A DNA stretch of 44,112 bases. Origin: VBCK01 sp035939615 (GTDB lineage Bacteria; Pseudomonadota; Gammaproteobacteria; Burkholderiales; Burkholderiaceae_F). Position numbers and translations under genes: made by a program. This document shows, piece after piece, positions 1 through 8,439 of this stretch. The stretch lies in contig DASZFP010000033.1 in NCBI GenBank assembly GCA_035939615.1, positions 1 through 44,112 of the forward strand, given 5' to 3'. Positions within the stretch are counted from its first letter, which is position 1. Each line of letters starts with the position of its first letter. The notes under the pieces are model-generated. The model did no database searches and was not told where the DNA came from. It was given only the letters and a program-made list of their open reading frames with translations.

Positions 1-2
1 TC

Positions 3-866
3 AGCAGCGGCCTCGGCAACGAGGCGTTCAACAATCAGATCGTGATCCTGCCCAATGGCACCGTGCTGGATTTTTTCACGCTGCTGTCGCTGTCGAACTT
101 CTCCGGGACCGGAACGCTGCAGGTCATCAGCTCATCCAACAAGGGCAGCACTTGGTCGGCCCCGAGCACGGTGGCGTCCATCACCTCGGCCGGCACCACC
201 AATCCGATCACGCAGGGCGTGATCCGGGACAGCCCCTTGATGGCGCAGGTGGCCGTCGATCCCGTCAGCGGTGCGCTGGCCGCGGTCTGGCAACAGGTGT
301 TCAACGGCAATGCCGCCTTCGACGGCATCGCGCTTTCGATCTCCACGAACAACGGCGCGACCTGGAGCACGCCCAAGCAGATCAACGGCGCGCCGACCTT
401 TGCTGCGTTCGACCCGACCGTGCGCTACCTTCAAAACGGCGTGATCGCGGTTACTTACTACGACTTTCGCGATTTCGTGTCCGGATCCGCGGTGCTGAGC
501 ACCAGCGCCTGGCTGACCGAATCGAACGATAACGGGGCGACCTGGCACGAGTTGCGCCTGCAGAGCCCATTTGATCTGAAGCAGGCGCCGCTGGCCGATT
601 TCAACAAAGGCACTGCGCTGTTTCTCGGTGACAACCAGGGGCTGGCGCTGGTCAGCGGCAATGCGCTGCCTTTTTACGCGGCCACCAACAGCGCCGGCGC
701 CCACATCTACGCCACCCAGTCGCCCAGTCCGCTGAGCTCGCCGACGGCGCACGTGTACTCGTCGATCCGGGCCGGCCCGATCTCGCCGGCGGCCGCCGCC
801 CGCGCCGGGGCGCTGGTCGAGCAACGGTTGCGGATGCGCGGGTCAACGGGGCCGGGGCTGCCGTGA
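3..866 (+). CDS. BNR-repeat / sialidase-like protein, 5' end outside window
   Basis: The frame is open from the first bases of the window, so this is the C-terminal part of a longer protein; a GTG at 42 is only an internal codon. At least three Asp-box-like elements are visible (NKGSTW, NNGATW, NDNGATW), each at the turn of a predicted beta-hairpin, as in BNR/sialidase beta-propellers. The final residues are Ala/Arg rich and look like a disordered tail. Exo-alpha-sialidase-type folds also occur in many secreted non-sialidase proteins, and no catalytic Arg triad can be assigned from this fragment, so the substrate is unknown. A PCu(A)C gene follows 31 bp downstream on the same strand; whether the two are functionally linked is not evident. 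Confidence 0.7.
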   Translation, partial: SSGLGNEAFNNQIVILPNGTVLDFFTLLSLSNFSGTGTLQVISSSNKGSTWSAPSTVASITSAGTTNPITQGVIRDSPLMAQVAVDPVSGALAAVWQQVFNGNAAFDGIALSISTNNGATWSTPKQINGAPTFAAFDPTVRYLQNGVIAVTYYDFRDFVSGSAVLSTSAWLTESNDNGATWHELRLQSPFDLKQAPLADFNKGTALFLGDNQGLALVSGNALPFYAATNSAGAHIYATQSPSPLSSPTAHVYSSIRAGPISPAAAARAGALVEQRLRMRGSTGPGLP

Positions 867-897
867 ACCCGGCCAGGCGGCTCGCGCTGGGGCGCCG

Positions 898-1371
898 ATG
901 AGCCGGGCCACCACCCGCGCGCGGGCACTCGCGATGGCGGCCGCATGGTCGTGCGTGCCCCTGGCCGCCGCGCAGGTGACCGTCGAGGATGCCTGGGTAC
1001 GCGGCACCGTCGAGGGCCAGACGGCCACCGCCGCGTACCTGAGGCTGCACAGCGATACCGGCGCGCGGCTGGTTTCGATCACGTCGCCGGCCGCTGTGCG
1101 CTGCAGCGTGCACGAAATGAAGATGAGCGAAAACCTGATGAGGATGCGCGCGCTCGACTCGCTGCCGATTCCGGCCGGAGGCACGGTCGAACTGAAAGAA
1201 GGCGGCGATCACATCATGCTGGAAGGGCTCACGCGCACGCTGAAGGCAGGCGATGCGGTCCCGCTCACGCTGACGTTCGTCGATTCGGCCGGCCGGCGCT
1301 GGACGGTCGACGTGCAGGCGCCGGTGCTGCCGCTGGGCGCGCTGCACCCCCCACAACCCACCCGGCACTAG
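898..1371 (+). CDS. Periplasmic copper chaperone, PCu(A)C family
   Basis: A 157-aa protein with an N-terminal signal peptide (hydrophobic stretch ending near AAAQ, residues 20-26). The mature part carries the exact copper-binding spacing of the family, H-X10-M-X21-H-X-M: the His of HEMKM, the second Met of MRM, then the His and Met of HIM. Family members bind Cu(I) in the periplasm and deliver it to the CuA site of cytochrome oxidase or act in copper homeostasis. The ATG at 898 follows a G-rich stretch that can serve as ribosome-binding site. The gene sits between the BNR-like gene and the tetR-led efflux operon. No Sco or other cytochrome-oxidase assembly gene is adjacent, so the recipient of the copper is not shown. 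Confidence 0.9.
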   Translation: MSRATTRARALAMAAAWSCVPLAAAQVTVEDAWVRGTVEGQTATAAYLRLHSDTGARLVSITSPAAVRCSVHEMKMSENLMRMRALDSLPIPAGGTVELKEGGDHIMLEGLTRTLKAGDAVPLTLTFVDSAGRRWTVDVQAPVLPLGALHPPQPTRH

Positions 1372-1407
1372 ACGGACCCGCAGTGCGGATTTCCGGCCGT
1401 CCACCGC

Positions 1408-1436
1408 TTGACATTAACTAACTAATTAATTAGCAT
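1408..1436 (+). promoter_or_regulatory. Putative sigma70 promoter and palindromic TetR operator
   Basis: A perfect -35 hexamer TTGACA (1408-1413) is followed after 17 bp by TAGCAT (1431-1436), a 4/6 match to -10. Between and into the -10 lies the perfect 12-bp palindrome CTAATTAATTAG (1422-1433), embedded in an AT-rich run that stands out from the GC-rich surroundings. This is the usual arrangement for autorepression by a TetR regulator encoded immediately downstream. The -10 box overlaps the annotated ATG at 1435, so either the transcript is leaderless or translation starts at the next codons (GTG 1444, TTG 1447). Confidence 0.6.
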
Positions 1437-2139
1437 GCCGGCCGTGTTGAATCCTCTCCGTTCCGCCCCGGGTCGCCGCGCCCGCCTGCCCGCGTCCGAT
1501 GCGCGCGGGCAGCTGCTGGATGCGGCGATCGCCCTGTTTGCCGAGCGCGGCATTGCGAACACCACGGTGGCGCAGATCGCGGCGTCGGGCGACGTTACCT
1601 CGGCGATGGTTCACTACTGGTTCGACACGCGCGAGCGCCTGCTGGACGCGGTCGTGCAGGAGCGCCTGGCGCCGCTGTTTCGCTCGATCTGGGAGCCCGC
1701 GGATGTCGATCAGGGCGCCCCGCTCGAGCTGGTGCGGGGAATCGTCGGCCGATTGTTCGACGTGACCGAAAAGACGCCGTGGCTGCCGTCGCTGTGGCTG
1801 CGCGAGATCATCAACGAAGGCGGCCTGCTGCGCGAGCGCGCGCTGCGCCACATCCCGCTCAAGCGCGTGGCCGGCTTCGGGCAGAACATCGCGCGCGGCC
1901 AGTCGCGCGGCGAAGTCAATTCCGAGATCGAGCCCCTGCTCGTGTTCAATTCGATCCTGGCGCTGGTGATGCTGCCGCAGGCGACCGCGAAGATCTGGCG
2001 CCGCATCAACCCGACGCTGACGCTCGATCGCGCAGCGCTCGAGCGGCATGTCAGCGGGTTGCTGATGCACGGGATCGCGGGCCGGCAGGCCCAGGGCCCG
2101 GCGCGCCGGCGACACGGAAAAGCGAAGGCTGCGGCATGA
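1435..2139 (+). CDS. TetR-family transcriptional regulator of the efflux operon
   Basis: A 234-aa TetR regulator. The N-terminal helix-turn-helix is clear (residues about 24-70, including TTVAQIA and the MVHYWF segment before the ERLL helix). The C-terminal ligand domain is all-helical. It probably represses its own operon through the palindrome at 1422-1433; the inducer is unknown. The stop overlaps the start of the membrane-fusion gene (ATGA, 2136-2139), so it is the first gene of a translationally coupled operon. The start is uncertain: ATG 1435 has no Shine-Dalgarno sequence and lies inside the predicted -10 element, and GTG 1444 is the nearest alternative. The last 20 residues are basic and probably disordered. 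Confidence 0.9.
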   Translation: MPAVLNPLRSAPGRRARLPASDARGQLLDAAIALFAERGIANTTVAQIAASGDVTSAMVHYWFDTRERLLDAVVQERLAPLFRSIWEPADVDQGAPLELVRGIVGRLFDVTEKTPWLPSLWLREIINEGGLLRERALRHIPLKRVAGFGQNIARGQSRGEVNSEIEPLLVFNSILALVMLPQATAKIWRRINPTLTLDRAALERHVSGLLMHGIAGRQAQGPARRRHGKAKAAA

Positions 2140-3116
2140 ACCGGACGTTGCGCACGCGCCCGATGGCGGGCGTTCAGGTGGCCGTGCTGGCCGCTGCACT
2201 GGCTCTTGTGGCCGGCTGTTCGCGCCATGCCCCCGTCGCGTACCAGGGCTACGTGGAAGGCGAGTTCGTCTATCTCGCCTCGTCGCAGGCCGGGCAGCTC
2301 ACCCAGCTGTCGGTCGTGCGCGGCCAGACCGTCGCGGCCGATGCGCCAGTGTTTGCGCTGGAAGCGCAAAACGAGACCGACGGCGTACTGCAGGCGCGCC
2401 AGCAGTTGCAGGCCGCGCAGGCGCAGCAGGCCGACATGCTGACCGGCAAGCGGCGTCCGGAAATCGAAGTCGTGGCAGCCCAGCTCGAGCAGGCGCGGGC
2501 GGACGCGATGCGCGCCGAGACGCAATACAAGCGCGACCAGGAGCAGTATCAGGCCGGCGGCATCCCCAAAAGCCAGCTCGACGACTCGCGCGCTGCCGCT
2601 GCGTCGGCGGCGGCCCACGTGCGCGAGCTCGATGGTCAGCTCGAGGTGGCGCGCCTGCCGGGACGCAACGAGCAGATACGGGCGCAGTCCGCCCAGGTGC
2701 GGGCGGCGCAGGCCTCGCTCGCGCAGGCCCAGTGGCGGCTGGACCAGAAGAGCGTGCGCGCGCCGCACGCGGGCCTGGTGTTCGACACGATGTACCGCAG
2801 CGGTGAATGGGTGCCGGCGGGCAGCCCCGTGGTTCGGATGCTGCCGCCGGAAAACGTCAAGCTGCGCTTCTTCGTGCCCGAGACGGCGGTCGGCGCGCTG
2901 GCGCCGGGACGCGCGGTGCGGGTTCACTGCGACGGCTGTGCTGCCGACGTGCCGGCCGTGGTGAGCTTCGTGTCGGACCAGGCCGAGTACACGCCGCCGG
3001 TGATCTACAGCAATGAAACCCGGGCCAAGCTCGTGTTTCTGATCGAAGCACGCCCGCAACCGGCCGACGCTCCCAAGCTGCATCCGGGCCAGCCGGTGGA
3101 GGTCATATTGCAATGA
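2136..3116 (+). CDS. HlyD/YbhG-like membrane-fusion lipoprotein of ABC efflux system
   Basis: A 326-aa periplasmic adaptor. The N-terminus has a lipoprotein signal with lipobox VAGC (Cys28), so it is predicted to be a lipid-anchored adaptor rather than one held by a transmembrane helix. A split biotinyl-lipoyl-like domain follows (around residues 40-75 and 210-235). It brackets a long Gln/Ala-rich coiled-coil hairpin (about 80-205) that would contact the outer-membrane factor. The beta-barrel domain lies at about 240-326. The start was chosen at ATG 2136, overlapping the tetR stop by 4 bp; a longer upstream frame exists only as an overlap with tetR. It is followed by ABC ATPase, permease and NodT genes, giving a complete tripartite exporter. 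Confidence 0.9.
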   Translation: MNRTLRTRPMAGVQVAVLAAALALVAGCSRHAPVAYQGYVEGEFVYLASSQAGQLTQLSVVRGQTVAADAPVFALEAQNETDGVLQARQQLQAAQAQQADMLTGKRRPEIEVVAAQLEQARADAMRAETQYKRDQEQYQAGGIPKSQLDDSRAAAASAAAHVRELDGQLEVARLPGRNEQIRAQSAQVRAAQASLAQAQWRLDQKSVRAPHAGLVFDTMYRSGEWVPAGSPVVRMLPPENVKLRFFVPETAVGALAPGRAVRVHCDGCAADVPAVVSFVSDQAEYTPPVIYSNETRAKLVFLIEARPQPADAPKLHPGQPVEVILQ

Positions 3117-4093
3117 GCGCACGCGACCTGCCCGCGGCCGGCGAGGGCCTGGCCATCGACGTGCACCGGCTCAACAAGCACTTCGGCGACAAGCACGTCG
3201 TCAAGGACGTATCGCTGCGGGTGCAGCGCGGCGAGATCTTCGGCTTTCTGGGGCCCAACGGCAGCGGCAAGACGACCTGCATCCGGATGCTGTGCGGACT
3301 GCTGACGCCGGACTCCGGCAGCGGCACCTGCCTGGGCGCCGACATCGTGAAGGAGAGCGCCCGCATCAAGCGTCAGGTCGGTTACATGACGCAGAAATTC
3401 TCCTACTGGGACGACCTGACGATCCGCGAGAACCTCGATTTTGTCGCGCGCATGTATCAGATGCCGAACCGCGTGCAGGTGGTCGATCAGGCGCTGAACA
3501 ACCTCGGCCTGGCGCACCGCGCCGATCAGCTGGCCGGTACGCTGTCGGGCGGCTGGAAGCAGCGCCTCGCGCTGGCGGCCTGCCTGCTGCACGAGCCGCA
3601 GCTGCTGCTGCTGGATGAGCCCACCGCGGGCGTGGACCCGAGCGCGCGGCGCGACTTCTGGGAAGAGCTGCACGTGCTGGCGGCCAGGGGCATCTCGGTG
3701 CTGGTCAGCACGCACTACATGGACGAGGCCGAACGCTGCCACAAGCTGGCCTACATCGCCTACGGCGAGCTGCTGGCGCAGGGCACGGCGCGCGAGGTCG
3801 TCGATTCGCTGGGGCTGTCGACCTGGGCCGTGACCGGCGACAACCTGGTGGGGCTGGGCGAGCGCCTGCGCGGCGCCCCGGGCGTTGCGCAGACCGTCGC
3901 GTTCGGCACGGCGCTGCACGTGAGCGGCCTGGACCGGGAGGTGTTGAAGGCGACGCTGGCGAATCTGGCGCAGGCGCATCCGCAGCTGCACGTCGAGCAG
4001 ATCGACACCCGCCTGGAGCACGCGTTCATCTACCTGATGGGACGCACGTCCGACCGCGAGGGCGCGCCGGCGCAGGCGCGCGCATCCCGATGA
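3113..4093 (+). CDS. ABC transporter ATP-binding protein, multidrug-type
   Basis: A 326-aa ATPase with all nucleotide-binding motifs: Walker A GPNGSGKT (about residue 47), signature LSGGWKQR (about 144), Walker B LLLLDEPT (about 164) and the H-loop STHY (about 199). The approximately 100-residue C-terminal extension is typical of CcmA/YbhF-like exporters. It is a single ABC domain, whereas E. coli YbhF has two fused. It overlaps both neighbours by 4 bp (hlyD-like upstream, permease downstream) and energises the ABC-2 permease encoded next. Substrate unknown; the linked TetR suggests a small toxic compound. Confidence 0.93.
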   Translation: MSARDLPAAGEGLAIDVHRLNKHFGDKHVVKDVSLRVQRGEIFGFLGPNGSGKTTCIRMLCGLLTPDSGSGTCLGADIVKESARIKRQVGYMTQKFSYWDDLTIRENLDFVARMYQMPNRVQVVDQALNNLGLAHRADQLAGTLSGGWKQRLALAACLLHEPQLLLLDEPTAGVDPSARRDFWEELHVLAARGISVLVSTHYMDEAERCHKLAYIAYGELLAQGTAREVVDSLGLSTWAVTGDNLVGLGERLRGAPGVAQTVAFGTALHVSGLDREVLKATLANLAQAHPQLHVEQIDTRLEHAFIYLMGRTSDREGAPAQARASR

Positions 4094-5226
4094 GCGAGCG
4101 ATTCTCGGCGGCCCGCTGGTGGGCCATAGTGCGCAAGGAATTCCTGCAGCTGCGGCGCGACCGGGTCACGTTCGCGATGATCGTCGGGATACCGATCATC
4201 CAGATGACGCTGTTCGGGTTTGCGATCAACACCGATCCGAGGCATCTGCCGACCGCGGTGATCGCCGCTGACCAGAGCGAGTTCACTCGCAGCTTCATCG
4301 CCGCGATGCGCAACTCCGACTACTTCGACATCGTGGCGATGCTGCCCGACCAGCAGGCCGGCCGGCGCGCGCTGATGCAGGGCAAGGTGCTGTTCGTGCT
4401 CGACATTCCGGTCGGCTTCACGCGCGACCTGGTCAAGGGCGCACACCCGTCGCTGCTGGTCGAGGCCGATGCGACCGATTCGACCGCGGTCGGCACCGCG
4501 CTGGGCGCGCTGCCGTCGATCGCGCAGTCCGCGCTGGGCAAGGACCGGGTCGGGCCGCTGTCGCAGCTGACGGCGCAGCCGGATGCGTTCGACGTCCAGG
4601 TGCACCGCCTCTACAACCCGGAGGCGATCACGCAGTACAACGTGGTGCCGGGGCTGATGGGCGTGATCCTGACGATGACGATGGTGATCATGACCGGGCT
4701 GGCGATCACGCGCGAGCGCGAGCGCGGAACCATGGAGAATCTGCTGGCCACGCCGGTGCTGCCGCTCGAGGTAACCACTGGCAAGATCATGCCGTACGTG
4801 GCGATCGGCCTGCTGCAGATCACGATCATCCTGGTGGCAGCCCGCTTCGTGTTCGGCGTGCCGATCACCGGCAGCCTGGTGCTGTTGTATTTCGGGGCGC
4901 TGCTGTTCATCGCCGCTACTCTCGCGGTGGGCATCATGCTGTCGTCGCTCGCGCAGAACCAGCTCCAGGGGGTGCAGCTCGCCTTCTTCTATTTCCTGCC
5001 CAACATCCTGTTATCGGGCTTCATGTTCCCGTTCGCCGGCATGCCGAAGTGGGCGCAGGCGATCGGCAACGTGCTGCCGCTCACTTACTTCAACCGGCTG
5101 GTGCGCGGCATCCTGCTCAAGGGCGCGGGCTGGACCGACATCTGGCCGCACGTGTGGCCGATGCTGGTCTTCCAGGTCATCGTGATGGCCATCGCCGTGC
5201 GCTTTTACCGGCGCACGCTCGACTGA
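4090..5226 (+). CDS. ABC-2 type permease of efflux system
   Basis: A 378-aa inner-membrane protein. One transmembrane helix lies near residues 30-48. A soluble periplasmic domain follows (about 50-178), then five C-terminal membrane helices. The cytoplasmic segment GLAITRERERGTMENLL between the second and third helices is the conserved ABC-2 coupling region. It resembles YhhJ/YbhR/YbhS permeases. Only one permease gene is present, so the transporter is probably a homodimer, unlike the YbhS-YbhR heteropair. ATGA overlap with the ATPase gene; 13 bp to the next gene. Confidence 0.92.
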   Translation: MSERFSAARWWAIVRKEFLQLRRDRVTFAMIVGIPIIQMTLFGFAINTDPRHLPTAVIAADQSEFTRSFIAAMRNSDYFDIVAMLPDQQAGRRALMQGKVLFVLDIPVGFTRDLVKGAHPSLLVEADATDSTAVGTALGALPSIAQSALGKDRVGPLSQLTAQPDAFDVQVHRLYNPEAITQYNVVPGLMGVILTMTMVIMTGLAITRERERGTMENLLATPVLPLEVTTGKIMPYVAIGLLQITIILVAARFVFGVPITGSLVLLYFGALLFIAATLAVGIMLSSLAQNQLQGVQLAFFYFLPNILLSGFMFPFAGMPKWAQAIGNVLPLTYFNRLVRGILLKGAGWTDIWPHVWPMLVFQVIVMAIAVRFYRRTLD

Positions 5227-5239
5227 GGAGGCCGACCCG

Positions 5240-6724
5240 ATGCGAGGTGCAAGGCTCGCGGTTTCCCGGTACGCGCGCGCGACCGTCGCGCTGAGCGCGG
5301 CAACGCTGTGCGCCTGCGCGGCCGGTCCCGACTTCCGCCCGCCCGAGCCGATCGCGGTGGCGAGCTACACGCCGGCGCCGCAACCCGCGCTCGCCGAGGA
5401 AGCGCCCGGGCCGGGCGGCGCCGGCCAGCGCTTCGTGCCGGCCGAGACGATCGGCGGCGGCTGGTGGCGCGCCTTCGGCTCGCCGACCCTGGACCGGCTG
5501 GTGCAGCAGGCGCTCGACAACAGCCCGACGCTCGCGCAGGCGCGCATGCGGCTGGAGCAGGCACGGCAGGACTATCTGGCCCAGGCGGGCGCAACCGAAT
5601 GGCCGCAAGTGGACGCGAACCTGAATGCGACGCGCCAGAAAACCGATCCGGCCGCATTCGGCATCGGCGGTCTGACCGGCAGCCGCAGCTTCCCGCCGTT
5701 CACGCTGTACAGCGCCAAGGTCAACGTGTCGTACACGCTGGATTTTTTCGGCGCCAACCGGCGGGCCCTGGAGGCGCTGGCGGCCCAGGTGGACTACCAG
5801 CAGTACGAGCTGGACGCGGCGCGCCTTTCGCTGGCGGGCAACGTGGTGACGACCGCGGTGCGGCGCGCATCGCTGGCCAAGCAGCTCGCGTTGACCGGGG
5901 ACCTGCTGGCCGACGAAGGCCGCCAGCTCGACATCACCGAGCAGCGCTTTCAGGCCGGCGGCGTATCGCGTCTGGACCTGCTGAGCCAGCGCTCGCAGGT
6001 CGAACAGACCCGCGCTAGCCTGGCGCCGCTGCGCACGCAGCTGGCGCAGGCCGACCATCAGCTGGCCGTCTATCTGGGGCGCCCGCCCGCGCACCTGGGG
6101 CCCGGCGCCGGCGACGATCCCGGCGCGCTCGATCTGGACGCATTCGTGCTGCCGGCCGAAGTGCCTTTGACGCTGCCCTCGACGCTGGCGCAGCAGCGCC
6201 CCGACATCCGCGCCTCCGAGGCGCTGCTGCATCAGGCCAGTGCCAACGTCGGCGTCGCGACCGCCCACCTGTATCCGCAGTTCACTCTGTCGGCCGGCAC
6301 CGGCCCGGAGGGCGTCAGCATCAATGACCTGATGAACGTCTGGTCAGTCGGCGCCGGCCTGACGCAGCCGCTGTTTCATGGCGGCCAGCTGCAGGCGCAA
6401 AAGCGCTCGGCGCAGGCCGCGTACGAAGCGGCTCTGGCCGCCTATCAGCAGACGGTGCTGCAGGGGCTGCAGCAGGTGGCCGACGCGCTGCGCGCGCTGC
6501 AGCAGGACGCGATCGAGCTGCAGTCGCGCGACCGGGCGCAGCGCGACGCGCACGCGAGCGCCGAGATCGCCAGCCAGCGTTACGCCGCCGGAGGACTGAG
6601 CCAGCTGGCGCTGCTCGACACGCAGCGGCAGGAGCTGCAAACGACGCTGGACCGCACCAAGGTGCAGGCCCAGCGGCTGGCGGATACGGCGGCGCTGTAC
6701 CAGGCGCTGGGCGCGCGCCCCTGA
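5240..6724 (+). CDS. Outer-membrane efflux factor, NodT/TolC family lipoprotein
   Basis: A 494-aa protein with two outer-membrane-efflux-protein (OEP) repeats. The signal peptide ends in a lipobox-like LCAC followed by AAGPDF, the usual N-terminus of NodT-family factors. The helical repeats contain the paired TLAQARMRLEQAR and AEIASQRYAAGG type segments. It would form the trimeric channel that receives substrate from the membrane-fusion lipoprotein. A strong Shine-Dalgarno (GAGGAG) precedes ATG 5240. Its TGA (6722-6724) directly abuts the inverted stop of lipA (6725-6727). Confidence 0.93.
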   Translation: MRGARLAVSRYARATVALSAATLCACAAGPDFRPPEPIAVASYTPAPQPALAEEAPGPGGAGQRFVPAETIGGGWWRAFGSPTLDRLVQQALDNSPTLAQARMRLEQARQDYLAQAGATEWPQVDANLNATRQKTDPAAFGIGGLTGSRSFPPFTLYSAKVNVSYTLDFFGANRRALEALAAQVDYQQYELDAARLSLAGNVVTTAVRRASLAKQLALTGDLLADEGRQLDITEQRFQAGGVSRLDLLSQRSQVEQTRASLAPLRTQLAQADHQLAVYLGRPPAHLGPGAGDDPGALDLDAFVLPAEVPLTLPSTLAQQRPDIRASEALLHQASANVGVATAHLYPQFTLSAGTGPEGVSINDLMNVWSVGAGLTQPLFHGGQLQAQKRSAQAAYEAALAAYQQTVLQGLQQVADALRALQQDAIELQSRDRAQRDAHASAEIASQRYAAGGLSQLALLDTQRQELQTTLDRTKVQAQRLADTAALYQALGARP

Positions 6725-6749
6725 TCAGGCTCGGCCGGCCGCGCGCGCC
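6710..6749. terminator. Candidate bidirectional stem-loop inside convergent gene ends
   Basis: GGCGCGCGC (6710-6718) pairs perfectly with GCGCGCGCC (6741-6749), and the loop contains the palindrome CCTGATCAGG that carries both stop codons. The stem is therefore made from the last codons of the outer-membrane factor gene and of lipA. There is no T-run, so factor-independent termination is not certain. Confidence 0.4.
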
Positions 6750-7687
6750 TGCTGATCTGCATGGTAGGAGCTGCGCACCAGCGGAGCGCAGGCGGCGCTC
6801 GCAAATCCCATCGCGCGCGCCTCGCGTTCGAACATCGTGAAGGTCGCCGGGGGCGCGTAGCGCTGCACGCGCAGATGGCTCGCGCTGGGAGCCAGGTACT
6901 GGCCGATCGTCAGCATCTGCACGCCCGCCTCGCGCAGGTCGCGCATCACCTGCAGGATCTCGTCATCGGTCTCGCCCAGTCCGACCATCAAGCCGCTCTT
7001 GGTCGGCACCGCCGGCACCCGCTCGCGGAACTCGCGCAGCAGCTGCAGCGAATGCGCGTAGTCGGCGCCCGGCCGCGCACTGCGATACAGGCGCGGCACG
7101 GTTTCCAGGTTGTGGTTCATCACGTCCGGGGGCGTCGCCTGCAGGATCGGCAGGGCCCGGTCCAGGCGCCCGCGGAAGTCCGGCACCAGCACCTCGATCC
7201 GGGTCGCGGGCGAGGCCTGGCGGACGGCCCGGATGCAATCGGCGAAGTGCCCCGCGCCGCCGTCGCGCAGGTCGTCGCGGTCCACCGACGTGATCACGAC
7301 GTACTGCAACGCCAGCCGCGCCACCGATTGGGCCAGGTGCGCGGGCTCGTCCGCATCGAGCGGGTCCGGACGGCCGAATCCGACGTCGCAGAACGGGCAG
7401 CGCCGGGTACAGCGGTCGCCCATGATCATGAAGGTCGCGGTGCCATGGCCGAAGCACTCGCCGATGTTCGGGCAGCTGGCCTCTTCGCACACGGTGTGCA
7501 GGTGCTGCTCGCGCAGCAGCGCCTTGATCTCGTAGAAGCGCGTGCTGGCGGAGCCCGCACGCACGCGGATCCAGTCCGGCTTCGGCAGCGGCGGCGCGCC
7601 GGCCTCGGGGCGGATCGGAATCAGCCGGGTCTTGCCGGCGCCCTTGATTTTTCCGGCGGGCTTGATCGATTGCGCAGTTTCGCTCAC
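6725..7687 (-). CDS. lipA: Lipoyl synthase
   Basis: A 320-aa radical SAM enzyme that inserts two sulfurs into protein-bound octanoyl groups to form lipoyl cofactor. The auxiliary cluster motif CEEASCPNIGEC (C-X4-C-X5-C, about residue 66) and the radical-SAM motif CTRRCPFC (C-X3-C-X2-C, about residue 94) are both intact. The C-terminal RSSYHA motif with the auxiliary-cluster Ser is present. Translation starts at a GTG that overlaps the lipB stop (GTGA, 7684-7687). It acts with LipB on the same pathway. Confidence 0.98.
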   Translation of the reverse strand: MSETAQSIKPAGKIKGAGKTRLIPIRPEAGAPPLPKPDWIRVRAGSASTRFYEIKALLREQHLHTVCEEASCPNIGECFGHGTATFMIMGDRCTRRCPFCDVGFGRPDPLDADEPAHLAQSVARLALQYVVITSVDRDDLRDGGAGHFADCIRAVRQASPATRIEVLVPDFRGRLDRALPILQATPPDVMNHNLETVPRLYRSARPGADYAHSLQLLREFRERVPAVPTKSGLMVGLGETDDEILQVMRDLREAGVQMLTIGQYLAPSASHLRVQRYAPPATFTMFEREARAMGFASAACAPLVRSSYHADQQARAAGRA

Positions 7688-8337
7688 GGGGTCAGGTGGG
7701 CCGCCAGCCGATCGGACAGTCGGCCGGCCGCCTCGTTCCAGGGAAGATCCACGCCCAGTGTAGCCAAGTCGACCGTCGCCAGGTCCGGGTAGCCGCAGGG
7801 GTCGATGCCGGCAAAGGGCTCAAGGTCCATCAGGCAGTTCAGCGCCACGCCGTGGTAGCTGCAGCCGTTGCGGATCCGCACGCCCAGGGCGGCGATCTTG
7901 GCGAGCCCCTCGAACGGTCCTGATCGTGCGCCGCCCGCGTACGGCACGTAAATGCCGGGGGCCCCGCGCACGCGCCGCCCGACCACGCCGAACGGCTCTA
8001 ACGTCTGGATCACCGCCTGCTCGATCCGGAACACGAGCTCGCGCACCGTGATCCCCAGCCGGCGCAGGTCGATCAGCGTGTAAACGATGGCCTGGCCCGG
8101 CCCGTGATAGGTGACCTGGCCGCCGCGATCCGTGGCCACGACCGGAGTTTGCCCGGGAGCGATCAGGTGCTCGCGGCGGCCAGCCTGGCCCAGCGTATAG
8201 ACGGGCTCGTGCTCGACCAGCCAGAGCTCATCGGCGGTTTCGGCGCCGCGTTGCAGCGTGAACTCGCGCATCGCGTGCCAGGTTTGAACATACGGCACGC
8301 GGCCCAGCAGACGTCGGATCGGTTCGGCCTGGATCAT
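7684..8337 (-). CDS. lipB: Octanoyl-[acyl-carrier-protein]:protein octanoyltransferase
   Basis: A 217-aa transferase moving octanoate from ACP to lipoyl domains. Diagnostic parts: TYHGPGQ (substrate loop), the catalytic Lys in AKIAALG (about residue 144) and the catalytic Cys in DPCGY (about residue 178). It is the first gene of the lipB-lipA pair. In many proteobacteria lipB is preceded by the DUF493 gene ybeD; here that gene lies 4 kb away (12411-12677) and an island-like block separates them. A divergent promoter region of about 100 bp (8338-8439) is shared with the DUF882 gene. Confidence 0.97.
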   Translation of the reverse strand: MIQAEPIRRLLGRVPYVQTWHAMREFTLQRGAETADELWLVEHEPVYTLGQAGRREHLIAPGQTPVVATDRGGQVTYHGPGQAIVYTLIDLRRLGITVRELVFRIEQAVIQTLEPFGVVGRRVRGAPGIYVPYAGGARSGPFEGLAKIAALGVRIRNGCSYHGVALNCLMDLEPFAGIDPCGYPDLATVDLATLGVDLPWNEAAGRLSDRLAAHLTP

Positions 8338-8439
8338 CGGGGAAGACGCGGCGCCCGCGCGCCGGTGCGAGAGTGAATCTTATTGGAGACTGCCGATTGC
8401 GGTAGCGCGAGCCCGCTCGCTCCCGGCTATCTTCGCCCG

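Noticed and set aside
1373..1390. Short CCGC-AGT-GCGG hairpin after the PCu(A)C gene as terminator
   Set aside because: Only a 4-bp stem with a 3-nt loop and a very short T stretch; too weak to claim.
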